From contig NZ_JAIVFR010000052.1 in the NCBI RefSeq assembly GCF_020829685.1, positions 1-14,169 on the forward strand: 14,169 nucleotides of DNA, in the 5' to 3' direction. Made by a program: the position numbers and the translations under genes. Below the pieces are notes generated by a model. That model was given only the letters and a program-made list of their open reading frames with translations. It had not been told where the DNA came from and ran no database searches. Positions 5,874 through 11,171 of this stretch are shown here, one piece after another; within the stretch, counting starts at the first letter, position 1, and every line of letters starts with the position of its first letter. This DNA is from Nostoc sp. CHAB 5715 (GTDB lineage Bacteria; Cyanobacteriota; Cyanobacteriia; Cyanobacteriales; Nostocaceae).

Positions 5874-6569
5874 TCAGCAACATAACCCCTTCCCTCTATG
5901 CATTGAATGCGTTTTTTCAACAAGTAATGCTAATTGCGGTTTGATTAGCTTTAGACTAGGATTAGATGTTTTGAGGTAAATATCCTCCAATTCTTTTATT
6001 AGTTTATTGTGCCGCCAGAGAATATTTTCTTCTTTTGTTGGGGCTACTGGTGCTGAGATTATCTCTTTGATTTTGTTCTCAAATGTTACACAAACATCTG
6101 TCCATTCTGTTTGCGTGTCATAAGATAAACTTGTGAGTTGATGAGTAACTTTGATTGCTTCTCGACGCCTAGCATTTATGATAATTATGGCGGCTAAACT
6201 ATCGATACTAGCTCCACTGACTTTTATATCGAGAATGTTACTTAGTGTTGTTGTGACAATGTTAACTAGTGCGTTTCTACCACCTATTTTGCCTAATAAA
6301 TCATGGTCTGAGAGCCAACTAGTGACATGCAGCAAGTCTGTTGGTTGACCTTTTGCGTAAAGTTTGAGACAGGCTTGGTAAATATCTTTGTGTGCACCAA
6401 CATAAAAATGTTCTGGTCTTAATCTGTCTTTAACTCGACCCATTACGTTTGGATCTTCAATTATTCCACCAAGCACGTATATTTCTGCTTCGATGTTGCA
6501 TGGTAGTGGACGGTTGTTATCAGGCTCAAAGCTTAGTTCATCAGTAAATGTATAGGGGATTGCTATCAT
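5874..6569 (-). CDS. DnaB N-terminal-domain protein without helicase motor
   Basis: Residues about 22-120 match the N-terminal domain of the replicative helicase DnaB: LPCNIEAEIYVLGGIIEDP, RPEHFYVGAHKDIYQACLKL, a WLSDHDLLGKIGG hairpin region and the following helices. In DnaB this domain builds the ring collar and contacts primase. The remaining about 110 residues are helical and charged, with no Walker A or other RecA-fold motif; full DnaB is about 450 aa, this is 231. It may be a dedicated element protein that binds host DnaB or primase, or a truncated helicase cut by the nearby element border (23 bp from the broken P-loop gene). ATG at 6569 is preferred over TTG at 6584: GGGGGA stands about 8 bp before it. 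Confidence 0.75.
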   Translation of the reverse strand: MIAIPYTFTDELSFEPDNNRPLPCNIEAEIYVLGGIIEDPNVMGRVKDRLRPEHFYVGAHKDIYQACLKLYAKGQPTDLLHVTSWLSDHDLLGKIGGRNALVNIVTTTLSNILDIKVSGASIDSLAAIIIINARRREAIKVTHQLTSLSYDTQTEWTDVCVTFENKIKEIISAPVAPTKEENILWRHNKLIKELEDIYLKTSNPSLKLIKPQLALLVEKTHSMHRGKGLCC

Positions 6570-6688
6570 TTTTCTGTCCCCCAATTAGCTAGCTTTTGAT
6601 TATTTAATGTGGTAGAATATGCGAAAGTGACGGCTATCCTACTGCCTAATCTTTTTAAGTATTTATTCATTTTTTTACTGTTTTGAAT

Positions 6689-6719
6689 TCACTAATTCCT
6701 AATTGGTGAGTTTTTTTTT
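6689..6719 (+). terminator. Rho-independent terminator, plus strand
   Basis: TCACTAATT and AATTGGTGA pair (one G-U) around CCT and are followed by nine Ts. No plus-strand gene precedes it in 5852-6688, so it may end an unseen small RNA; a TAGAAT -10-like box at about 6612 is the only hint of a promoter. The rest of 6585-6845 shows nothing else recognisable. Confidence 0.6.
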
Positions 6720-6845
6720 GCGTGTGACGAATTTCTTAGTTCTTATTAGAACATCATCGCCAATTAAACAATCGCAACTTCGTGGCGATCGCACTTTCAA
6801 GTTCGGTTTTCTGCCCTAAAACGGGTCGATGCCTGCGGCGGCAAG

Positions 6846-6896
6846 CTACGCAATTTCAAGGCAGGCATTAATCCACTGGTTAATCTCGTCACTCAT
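6846..6896 (-). CDS. 16-codon micro-ORF with amber stop
   Basis: ATG at 6894-6896 overlaps the TGA of the 93-aa gene as ATGA, a usual coupling arrangement. It reads MSDEINQWINACLEIA, then TAG, and the same frame continues LAAAGIDPF to a second TAG at 6816-6818. The first stop may be a CAG-to-TAG change in a slightly longer small gene. No function can be named. Confidence 0.25.
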   Translation of the reverse strand: MSDEINQWINACLEIA

Positions 6897-7174
6897 TGGC
6901 GCCTGCTCCTTAACGCTTGACACTCGGCTTTAATCCCAGCAATCAGGTCTGGGTCTGTCTCAAGTAAGCTCGGCAACCCGTCTAACATTGCAGCTGCCAT
7001 AGTTATCGCCTCATTGCGTTTTAATTCTGGGTCTAAGGTTTGGATGTAATCGACAAATTTATGGAGATTCCGGCAGGCAACCTCTGTAGCACCGTTTATT
7101 TCTGGGTCAACGATCGCTATGATGTCTTCAAAAATAACGATCGCTGCTTTTAGCTGTTGTTCTGGTGTACTCAT
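6893..7174 (-). CDS. 93-aa acidic helical protein, unknown
   Basis: MSTPEQQLKAAIVIFEDIIAIVD.. is a soluble, mostly helical and acidic protein with an Arg-rich last turn (LRSRRQ). No domain is recognised. ATG at 7174 is the only good start. It is the third gene of a minus-strand chain (7643, 7382, 7174, 6896) with short gaps of 13-36 bp or overlaps, so co-transcription is likely. The chain's first gene looks phage-derived, and by position this protein is probably an element accessory factor. Confidence 0.6.
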   Translation of the reverse strand: MSTPEQQLKAAIVIFEDIIAIVDPEINGATEVACRNLHKFVDYIQTLDPELKRNEAITMAAAMLDGLPSLLETDPDLIAGIKAECQALRSRRQ

Positions 7175-7187
7175 TGGTTATTGGGTG

Positions 7188-7382
7188 TTAGGAATCGGTC
7201 AGTTGCAGGTAAAGCAGAAAGTTTTCTAATTCTTCTTCGGTTAATAAAAGGCGCGATCGCTTCCCGTAAAGTTTCCATAGATGCTCTCGACCAAGTTCAA
7301 CCGTCCAACCTAATCGCTGCATTTCGGCATCGATGCTGCTCATTAGGTTGTCGAGGTTTGGGTATGTTGGTTTTTCGGTCAT
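7188..7382 (-). CDS. 64-aa small protein, unknown
   Basis: MTEKPTYPNLDNLMSSIDAEMQRLGW.. is a short, highly charged protein with a helix around residues 10-25 and a second (LLLTEEELENFLLYLQL) near the end. It starts with ATG at 7382 and ends 13 bp before the next gene of the same chain. A HIP1 site lies inside the frame, which suggests that it has stayed long in a cyanobacterial host. No family is recognised. Confidence 0.55.
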   Translation of the reverse strand: MTEKPTYPNLDNLMSSIDAEMQRLGWTVELGREHLWKLYGKRSRLLLTEEELENFLLYLQLTDS

Positions 7383-7418
7383 TGGGCCTTAGTTATTAGG
7401 TATAGCGATCGCACTCCA

Positions 7419-7643
7419 TCACGCAGCAGTGAAGTCAACGTAATAGCTAGTCCCAACAGAAAATTGAGACGACGCGGCTGGGTTGGTGATTTGGAGTGTG
7501 ATGTTACCGGCTGGTGTTGCTTGCCAGAAGGTTAGGTTTTCTTCGTTGGGTGGGTTGGTGGTGACTGGGGTGAGGATAACTGTTGCTGTCTGGGTTTCGT
7601 GGTCGAGGGTGTTCTGTTGACAGGTGAATTTAGCTCTGATCAT
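7419..7643 (-). CDS. 74-aa phage-type small protein
   Basis: MIRAKFTCQ...TATVILTPVTT...ENLTFWQATPAGNITLQITNPAA..F..GTSYYVDFTAA is a compact beta-rich protein. The pattern (start RAKF, middle EEN..FW..TP.G.I.L, end G..YYVDF) is one I associate with small conserved proteins of tailed phages of unknown role. It is the first gene of the minus-strand chain and faces the KGK gene; the 95-bp divergent gap between them holds a strong hairpin. Confidence in the gene is good, in the phage link moderate. Confidence 0.65.
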   Translation of the reverse strand: MIRAKFTCQQNTLDHETQTATVILTPVTTNPPNEENLTFWQATPAGNITLQITNPAASSQFSVGTSYYVDFTAA

Positions 7644-7683
7644 TGGTTTTATTCCTTGGTGGTTGGTGGGAAAGATTAGGGAA

Positions 7684-7711
7684 GGCGGATCGAGTTGGCG
7701 CTTGATCCGCC
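7684..7711. promoter_or_regulatory. 11-bp-stem hairpin in a divergent intergenic region
   Basis: GGCGGATCGAG pairs with CTTGATCCGCC (one G-U) around a six-base loop, 28 bp before the KGK start. Without a T-run it is not a standard terminator. It may act in the 5' leader of the KGK mRNA or as an operator. Confidence 0.6.
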
Positions 7712-7738
7712 ATGTTGTCTTGAAAAGAGAAAATCGAA

Positions 7739-8032
7739 ATGAGTGACAAAATTTACTTGGATGATGAAGATGTCGTGTCGCTGGATCAACCTGACTTTGG
7801 ATTAGGAAATACTTTCAAAATCAGCGAACTTAAGTTGCAAATTCAAGCTTTCTTTCTAGAAACAACAGAAGATGGACTTTTTGCAGCTGGTAGGTGTGGA
7901 TGGTTTAACAAGGACGGGATTGAAGGCGAGATACTTCGACAAGAAGGTGGTGGTTGGCAAACAGGGATGGTTGTGTTTCGGGTAGAATTTGTTCCCGATC
8001 CTGCGGATCAAACACCTGCTGTTGAAACCTAG
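7739..8032 (+). CDS. KGK-domain protein
   Basis: The 97-aa product has the layout of the cyanobacterial KGK family: an N-terminal YLDDEDVVSLD, TFKISELKLQIQAFF, and the C-terminal GIEGEILRQEGGGWQTGMVVFRVEFVPD, where the name-giving Lys-Gly-Lys is here Thr-Gly-Met. The family's role is not known; it is almost limited to cyanobacteria, mostly filamentous ones. The start is ATG at 7739, with only a weak AAAAGAG before it. It is transcribed alone and followed by two hairpins, the second a good terminator. Confidence 0.75.
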   Translation: MSDKIYLDDEDVVSLDQPDFGLGNTFKISELKLQIQAFFLETTEDGLFAAGRCGWFNKDGIEGEILRQEGGGWQTGMVVFRVEFVPDPADQTPAVET

Positions 8033-8052
8033 AATCCAATAGTCACAGATGC

Positions 8053-8076
8053 GTCGCCTGCTGATAAGTAGGCGAC
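8053..8076. repeat. hairpin after the KGK gene
   Basis: GTCGCCT pairs with AGGCGAC (loop GCTGATAAGT), 20 bp behind the stop codon. It has no T-run, and is probably an RNA-stabilising 3' stem before the terminator at 8089. Confidence 0.6.
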
Positions 8077-8088
8077 ATATCCATGAAT

Positions 8089-8127
8089 AAAGCCGTTCTG
8101 CCTAGATAGGTAAACGGCTTTATTTTT
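8089..8127. terminator. bidirectional terminator between convergent genes
   Basis: AAAGCCGTT and AACGGCTTT are perfect arms with a small inner CCTA/TAGG stem, followed by ATTTTT on the plus strand; the minus strand also has an A/T tail. It separates the KGK gene from the convergent ribbon-helix-helix locus, whose reading enters the arm. Confidence 0.75.
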
Positions 8128-8298
8128 GATTTTCAAGTTCCTGAGTAGAAACTAAATCGTATATTTCTTGTTTCAGCGCTTGAACTGCTAGCTTAAAGAC
8201 TTCCTTCTGCTTCTTAGTCTGAAGTAAACGATCTTCTAAATGCTGTTGCTGATCGTCAACATAGTCAAAATAAGCGTTCTCGATAAGTTCAAGACGCT
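8120..8298 (-). pseudogene. coiled-coil tail in -1 frame to the RHH gene
   Basis: The frame that ends at 8120 continues the ribbon-helix-helix gene after a one-base shift. From KVLERLELIENAYFDY onward about 60 residues form a plausible coiled coil (DDQQQHLEDRLL..KEVFKLAVQALKQEIYDLV). There is no start codon near its beginning, and the upstream part of this frame (MKTQENGKTT.., from 8509) is Arg/Gly/Ser-rich nonsense antisense to nothing, only a shadow of the RHH frame. It is likely the second half of one gene of about 125 codons. Confidence 0.5.
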
Positions 8299-8493
8299 CT
8301 AGGACTTTGCCAGAAGTAGCTTCTCCTCGTTTTCTTGACCTAGTGGTATCTCCCCTCTGCCTATCTTCGCTACCAGTTCTGATCTGCTCAATCCCATTGA
8401 TTTGGCTTTGAACAGAAACAAATCCCAATCCTTCTCGCTGAGGTTCAGAGACACATTCTTCGCGTCCTCTGCTAACTTCCGTGGTCTTGCCAT
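8299..8493 (-). CDS. ribbon-helix-helix transcription regulator (64 aa)
   Basis: MARPRKLAEDAKNVSLNLSEKDWDLFLFKAKSMGLSRSELVAKIGRGEIPL shows the CopG/Arc-type fold: a strand (NVSLNLS), helix A (EKDWDLFLFKAKSMG) and helix B starting at SRSELV. Such dimers bind short inverted DNA boxes. Four CATACCGGAAAC-like boxes lie just upstream (8528-8609), so autoregulation is likely. The reading stops at 8299, but a coiled-coil tail continues in the -1 frame; the intact protein may be about 125 aa. The start is ATG at 8493, with a weak AAGAAA before it. It could control the divergent run of plus-strand genes as well. Confidence 0.7.
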   Translation of the reverse strand: MARPRKLAEDAKNVSLNLSEKDWDLFLFKAKSMGLSRSELVAKIGRGEIPLGQENEEKLLLAKS

Positions 8494-8527
8494 TTTCTTG
8501 TGTTTTCACGATAGTAAGCCTATTTTA

Positions 8528-8609
8528 CATACCTCAAACTGAATTTCATACCGGAAACCATTGACTAATGGTTTTCGGTATGTTTAATATATCATTAGTT
8601 TCCGGTATG
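8528..8609. promoter_or_regulatory. four-box operator upstream of the RHH gene
   Basis: Boxes are CATACCTCAAAC (8528-8539), CATACCGGAAAC (8547-8558), and inverted GTTTTCGGTATG (8571-8582) and GTTTCCGGTATG (8598-8609). The second and third form a near-perfect 16-bp-arm inverted repeat around GACT. A repeated short box in both orientations right before an RHH gene is the classic layout of an RHH operator. Confidence 0.7.
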
Positions 8610-8713
8610 TAAAACTTTTTCATACAAACATCATTCCCCAAACCAGGCAGAGATAGCAGCCTGCCAGCAATGAGCGAACGCCAAAGACCTGCTAGGGGAA
8701 ACCGACAACTGAC

Positions 8714-8783
8714 AACTGCATTCACCCGTAAGTCGTAGCGTCGCGGGGTTAGCAGTACGTAGCTGACATCCATGCTGATTGTA
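8714..8783 (+). repeat. 70-bp repeat, copy 1
   Basis: It starts AACTGCATTCACCCGTAAG and ends ATGCTGATTGTA. A copy of the same length with about five mismatches and no gaps lies at 9007-9076. A short third trace, CCGTAAGTCGTAGC, is at 8805-8818. Each full copy precedes a small ORF. It may be a leader element, a recombination trace or a duplicated promoter region. Confidence 0.85.
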
Positions 8784-8846
8784 TTAACTGATAGCTGTCC
8801 CTATCCGTAAGTCGTAGCAATTTGTTCTAACAACCAAAGAAAAGTC

Positions 8847-8996
8847 ATGAACATTCCAGAAAATTTTGCCAAAGCATGTTGGCGGAATTGGTATCGAGAT
8901 TACCGTGTTGCCAATAGGGACAAAACTAAGTGCGATCCTTGGAGCAAGTTTTGGGAGCGCCGACTTAGAGCGTTAGAAGACTATTACCGTTACTGA
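8847..8996 (+). CDS. 49-aa Trp/Tyr-rich basic protein
   Basis: MNIPENFAKACWRNWYRDYR.. continues with DPWSKFWERRLRALEDYYRY and ends at TGA 8994-8996. Four Trp, five Tyr and many Arg in 49 residues give it a real-protein composition, probably a compact helical DNA- or protein-binding piece. AAAGAAAAG lies before the ATG. It is enclosed by the two 70-bp repeats, so repeat plus ORF may be a duplicated or mobile cassette. No family is recognised. Confidence 0.55.
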   Translation: MNIPENFAKACWRNWYRDYRVANRDKTKCDPWSKFWERRLRALEDYYRY

Positions 8997-9006
8997 TTCA
9001 CTCAAG

Positions 9007-9076
9007 AACTGCATTCACCCGTAAGTCGTAGCGTCGCGGGGTTAGCAATACTTAGCTTCCATCCATGCTGAATGTA
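9007..9076 (+). repeat. 70-bp repeat, copy 2
   Basis: This is the second copy of the 8714-8783 element, 293 bp downstream. Its last bases (CTGAATGTA) supply the first ATG of the 85-aa ORF; copy 1 has TTG at that point. Confidence 0.85.
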
Positions 9077-9329
9077 CAAAAAGCAACAACGTCTTATGAA
9101 TATGAAGTTCATTCATTTTCAACATCCAAACTCTGATACATTTCTCTGCTTTGACAAAATTGCTTACGTGCAACGAATCGAAGATGTAATTTTCATCCAC
9201 TTTGACGGTGACTCGAAACCAGTTCAGTTGCGTAAAAGAGAAGCCGAGGTTTTTTTGCGGGTAGTCCAAGACAACAGCTTAACCATCTACCGCCCCAGTC
9301 CTGAAGAGGTAGAGGAGGTAGGGCAGTAA
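9072..9329 (+). CDS. 85-aa small protein, unknown
   Basis: The core MKFIHFQHPNSDTFLCFDKI.. continues as alternating beta strands (VIFIHFDGD, VQLRKREAEVFLRVV) and ends in an acidic tail (PSPEEVEEVGQ). It looks like a small folded beta-alpha protein, but no family is recognised. ATG at 9072 lies in repeat copy 2; starts at 9096 or 9102 (MNMKF, MKF) fit the fold better, and none has a clear ribosome site. A strong hairpin follows the stop codon at once. Confidence 0.6.
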   Translation: MYKKQQRLMNMKFIHFQHPNSDTFLCFDKIAYVQRIEDVIFIHFDGDSKPVQLRKREAEVFLRVVQDNSLTIYRPSPEEVEEVGQ

Positions 9330-9330
9330 A

Positions 9331-9362
9331 AAGGCGATAGCCCGCTACAGAGCGATCGCCTT
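9331..9362 (+). terminator. HIP1-containing hairpin after the 85-aa gene
   Basis: AAGGCGAT pairs with ATCGCCTT, and inside CGCT pairs with AGCG around ACAG. The stem is strong, but only CGTTC follows, so it may be an mRNA 3' end without a U-tract or an attenuator. Confidence 0.45.
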
Positions 9363-9369
9363 CGTTCAA

Positions 9370-9825
9370 ATGAATTTAATAGTTAAGGAGATTTTAGCAA
9401 TATCAACAGCAATTAAAAATCCAGAGCAAACTGCCCTGGATATTCTAAACAACAAAGAAATAACTTTGAAAGAGAACAACATGAATGTAACAGAAATTAA
9501 TCGTCTAGACATCATCAACCACATCGAGCAGAACTTTGACCGCACTCAAACCACTGGGCTAAACTGCCTAATCTTCCTGGCACTGCGAGAAAAATCCACC
9601 ATCGCTTACCAGAAGAAAGAATGGGGGTTTGAGGACATACCCGAACAGATCATACAGGCGTGCGATTCTCTTGAAGAAACCGAACTTGCTGAACTGGGTG
9701 CCGATATTGCTGCCAGCTTATTAGACGAAATTATCAGCGCAGCGCTTGACACAAAAAACGCCCAAAAGCTTACTACACAAGCGATTGACGACCATAATCA
9801 ACCCACGTTATTGAGCGACTATTAA
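9370..9825 (+). CDS. 151-aa acidic helical protein, unknown
   Basis: MNLIVKEILAISTAIKNPEQ.. is followed at residue 38 by a second Met (MNVTEINRLDIINHIEQNFD). The C-terminal two thirds, with many acidic residues (SLEETELAELGADIAASLLDEI), form a helical domain. A start at ATG 9481 with AAAGAGA before it is possible, giving 114 aa. No family is recognised. It is followed after 6 bp by the next gene, so the two are probably co-transcribed. Confidence 0.6.
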   Translation: MNLIVKEILAISTAIKNPEQTALDILNNKEITLKENNMNVTEINRLDIINHIEQNFDRTQTTGLNCLIFLALREKSTIAYQKKEWGFEDIPEQIIQACDSLEETELAELGADIAASLLDEIISAALDTKNAQKLTTQAIDDHNQPTLLSDY

Positions 9826-9831
9826 CGTATT

Positions 9832-10215
9832 ATGACTGACCAACAGATTAGCGATAAAGCACTTAACGGGCAACGAGCAAACACCATTAACAGCCGTAAA
9901 GGCAAGAAAAAGGAGTGGAAGGACTTAACTATTGACCCACTTTCGGAAGGGTATGACAGCCATCAAGCCGACTATGTAGTGGGTAAAGCCCCAATTACTT
10001 GGGCATTACTTGAAGTTGGTCAACTATTCTCGCGCTCCAAAAGCGGGAAGAACTTGCACGTCAAGCTGAATGACGGTCGCGCCATCTGCTTAGATAGCCG
10101 GCGGCCAATTGAGTTTAAGCCATCAATCCGCAACTCTAAACAGGTTTGGGTTGTGACTAATTTCAACTCGACTAGTGCAAGTAAAGCCGATAGTGCAAGT
10201 AAAGCCGATTTTTAA
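9832..10215 (+). CDS. 127-aa basic protein, unknown
   Basis: The start is Lys/Arg-rich (RANTINSRKGKKKEWKD), followed by a beta-rich part (ITWALLEVGQLFSRSK, LHVKLNDGRAICLDSRRPIEF, KQVWVVTNF). The last residues are the repeat SASKAD x2. It may bind nucleic acid, but this rests on charge alone. Translation starts at ATG 9832, 6 bp after the previous gene. The repeated C-terminal hexapeptide comes from an 18-bp DNA duplication. Confidence 0.6.
   Translation: MTDQQISDKALNGQRANTINSRKGKKKEWKDLTIDPLSEGYDSHQADYVVGKAPITWALLEVGQLFSRSKSGKNLHVKLNDGRAICLDSRRPIEFKPSIRNSKQVWVVTNFNSTSASKADSASKADF
10173..10208. repeat. two perfect 18-bp tandem units inside a gene end
   Basis: TAGTGCAAGTAAAGCCGA occurs twice without change and stays in frame, adding SASKAD to the C-terminus of the 127-aa protein. 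The exact copy suggests a recent slippage event. Confidence 0.9.
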
Positions 10216-10216
10216 A

Positions 10217-10250
10217 GGCGATCGCCGTCCGCAACAGGTACACGATCGCC
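10217..10250 (+). terminator. HIP1-containing hairpin after the 127-aa gene
   Basis: GGCGATCG and CGATCGCC are perfect 8-bp arms with an 18-base loop, just behind the stop codon, much like the hairpin at 9331. There is no T-run. It could mark the end of the 9370-10215 transcript ahead of the 10288 operon. Confidence 0.4.
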
Positions 10251-10287
10251 CAAATATTTTCCGAAGAAAACACCCAATCAAAATTAT

Positions 10288-10512
10288 ATGACTGATCAAG
10301 CAAATCCCAGTAACGAGATTCACCGCGTCGGCTTCCCAGAGGGGCAGCTGCTTGGCAACGGTGCCACTGACAAGGAGTGCGCCGAAATCTCAGCCGCCTA
10401 TCTCCAAGGAAAGCCACTGCCTGTCAGTGATAACGAAGTTATCAACCGAATCAACGACCGGCTAACCCAAACTAACGGCTACGGCTTGTACAGCGCCTGG
10501 GGGGAAGAATGA
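10288..10512 (+). CDS. 74-aa protein, first gene of overlapping operon
   Basis: MTDQANPSNEIHRVGFPEGQ.. is a soluble protein with a polar N-terminus and a helix (NEVINRINDRLTQ) before a glycine/aromatic end (NGYGLYSAWGEE). No family is recognised. Its last codons overlap the next start as ATGA, the first of four such overlaps leading to the ATPase at 11168, so the chain is translated as one unit. No clear Shine-Dalgarno precedes ATG 10288. Confidence 0.65.
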   Translation: MTDQANPSNEIHRVGFPEGQLLGNGATDKECAEISAAYLQGKPLPVSDNEVINRINDRLTQTNGYGLYSAWGEE

Positions 10513-10703
10513 CTGAAGATACTCGTAGCCCTTGGCTGATTGCAGCTATTGCTATATCTGAAGAATTAAAAAAACAACCACCAGAGGTGCAAGCAGAATT
10601 TCGACGCATGAGCAAGAAAACTTACCCCGAAACCTGGAAAGCTATACGAGAGAAGGAGCAGGAGGAGGAGCAGAAGAAGGAGCAGGAGGAGGAGCAGAAG
10701 TGA
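10509..10703 (+). CDS. 64-aa protein with Glu/Lys/Gln tail
   Basis: After MTEDTRSPWLIAAIAISEELKKQ a helical segment is followed by KEQEEEQKKEQEEEQK, a near-perfect charged repeat. The tail is encoded by GGAGCAGGAGGAGGAGCAGAAG-like purine-rich DNA. This same DNA serves as an unusually strong ribosome site for the next gene, whose GTG overlaps its stop. The protein may be a single-helix linker or dimer; no family is recognised. The start overlaps the previous gene by ATGA. Confidence 0.65.
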   Translation: MTEDTRSPWLIAAIAISEELKKQPPEVQAEFRRMSKKTYPETWKAIREKEQEEEQKKEQEEEQK

Positions 10704-10819
10704 ATCAAATAAGTATTCTTATTTGCATCATTGGCGCTTTAGTCATTGCGATCGCACTGTGCAAACAGGAAAATGACCGTCCTTTCTACCTTAAAATCGA
10801 GGTGCAGTATGGCAGATGA
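10700..10819 (+). CDS. 39-aa single-pass membrane peptide
   Basis: The GTG start overlaps the previous stop as GTGA, and GAGGAGGAG lies at good distance, so the start is well supported despite the small size. The peptide reads (M)NQISILICIIGALVIAIAL, one clear membrane helix at residues 3-19, then CKQEN and a polar tail of about 15 residues. It ends inside the next gene (10809). Position in an operon with a three-helix membrane protein and a membrane-anchored ATPase suggests a small subunit of the same envelope complex. Confidence 0.6.
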   Translation: MNQISILICIIGALVIAIALCKQENDRPFYLKIEVQYGR

Positions 10820-11171
10820 GCAAAAAATCGTCGTCGAGGTTCCAAGCGTTCGGGGTTATTCCCCGGTAGCTAGTACAACCGAACTATCGCGCCTAGAGGA
10901 ATTCAAGCATGGATGGAGAAACGCGATCGCCCTGCCAGACAATCTGCCCGACTTAGCTTACACCCTTGCTTCAACAGTAGCGATTCCGGCTTTATTAAGT
11001 AGCTGTTGGGTAAGTATACCCATCCCTGGATTTATCCGCTTGGGGGTGTTGGGGGTGTTAGTGATGGCGGGGATTGTCGTCATGTACTTAAGGCAAGTCG
11101 TGCCGGAGGTCAAAGATATTCTGCTCCTTCGGGTTGGGTTAGTTGCGGTGGGGGTATTGCTAGGAATATGA
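10809..11171 (+). CDS. 120-aa membrane protein with three hydrophobic helices
   Basis: MADEQKIVVEVPSVRGYSPV.. starts at ATG 10809 with GAGG 8 bp before it; longer readings from 10746 run through the 39-aa gene and are not credible. About 48 polar residues come first, then hydrophobic stretches at about 49-70, 73-94 and 103-120, the last ending directly at the stop. It is probably an inner-membrane protein with its N-terminus in the cytoplasm. The stop overlaps the ATPase start as ATGA, so both are likely made in equal amounts and may act together in DNA transfer. No family is recognised. Confidence 0.65.
   Translation: MADEQKIVVEVPSVRGYSPVASTTELSRLEEFKHGWRNAIALPDNLPDLAYTLASTVAIPALLSSCWVSIPIPGFIRLGVLGVLVMAGIVVMYLRQVVPEVKDILLLRVGLVAVGVLLGI

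Noticed and set aside
8546..8773. 75-codon minus-strand frame
   Set aside because: It covers the operator boxes and repeat copy 1 and has no start signal or recognisable motif.
8714..9076. Retron or diversity-generating repeat pair
   Set aside because: No reverse transcriptase is present and the mismatches between copies are not adenine-specific.
11006..11167. In-frame upstream extension of the ATPase gene (54 codons)
   Set aside because: It lies wholly inside the membrane-protein gene in another frame, is Gly/Ser/Arg-rich without structure, and a coupled ATG at 11168 gives the natural start.
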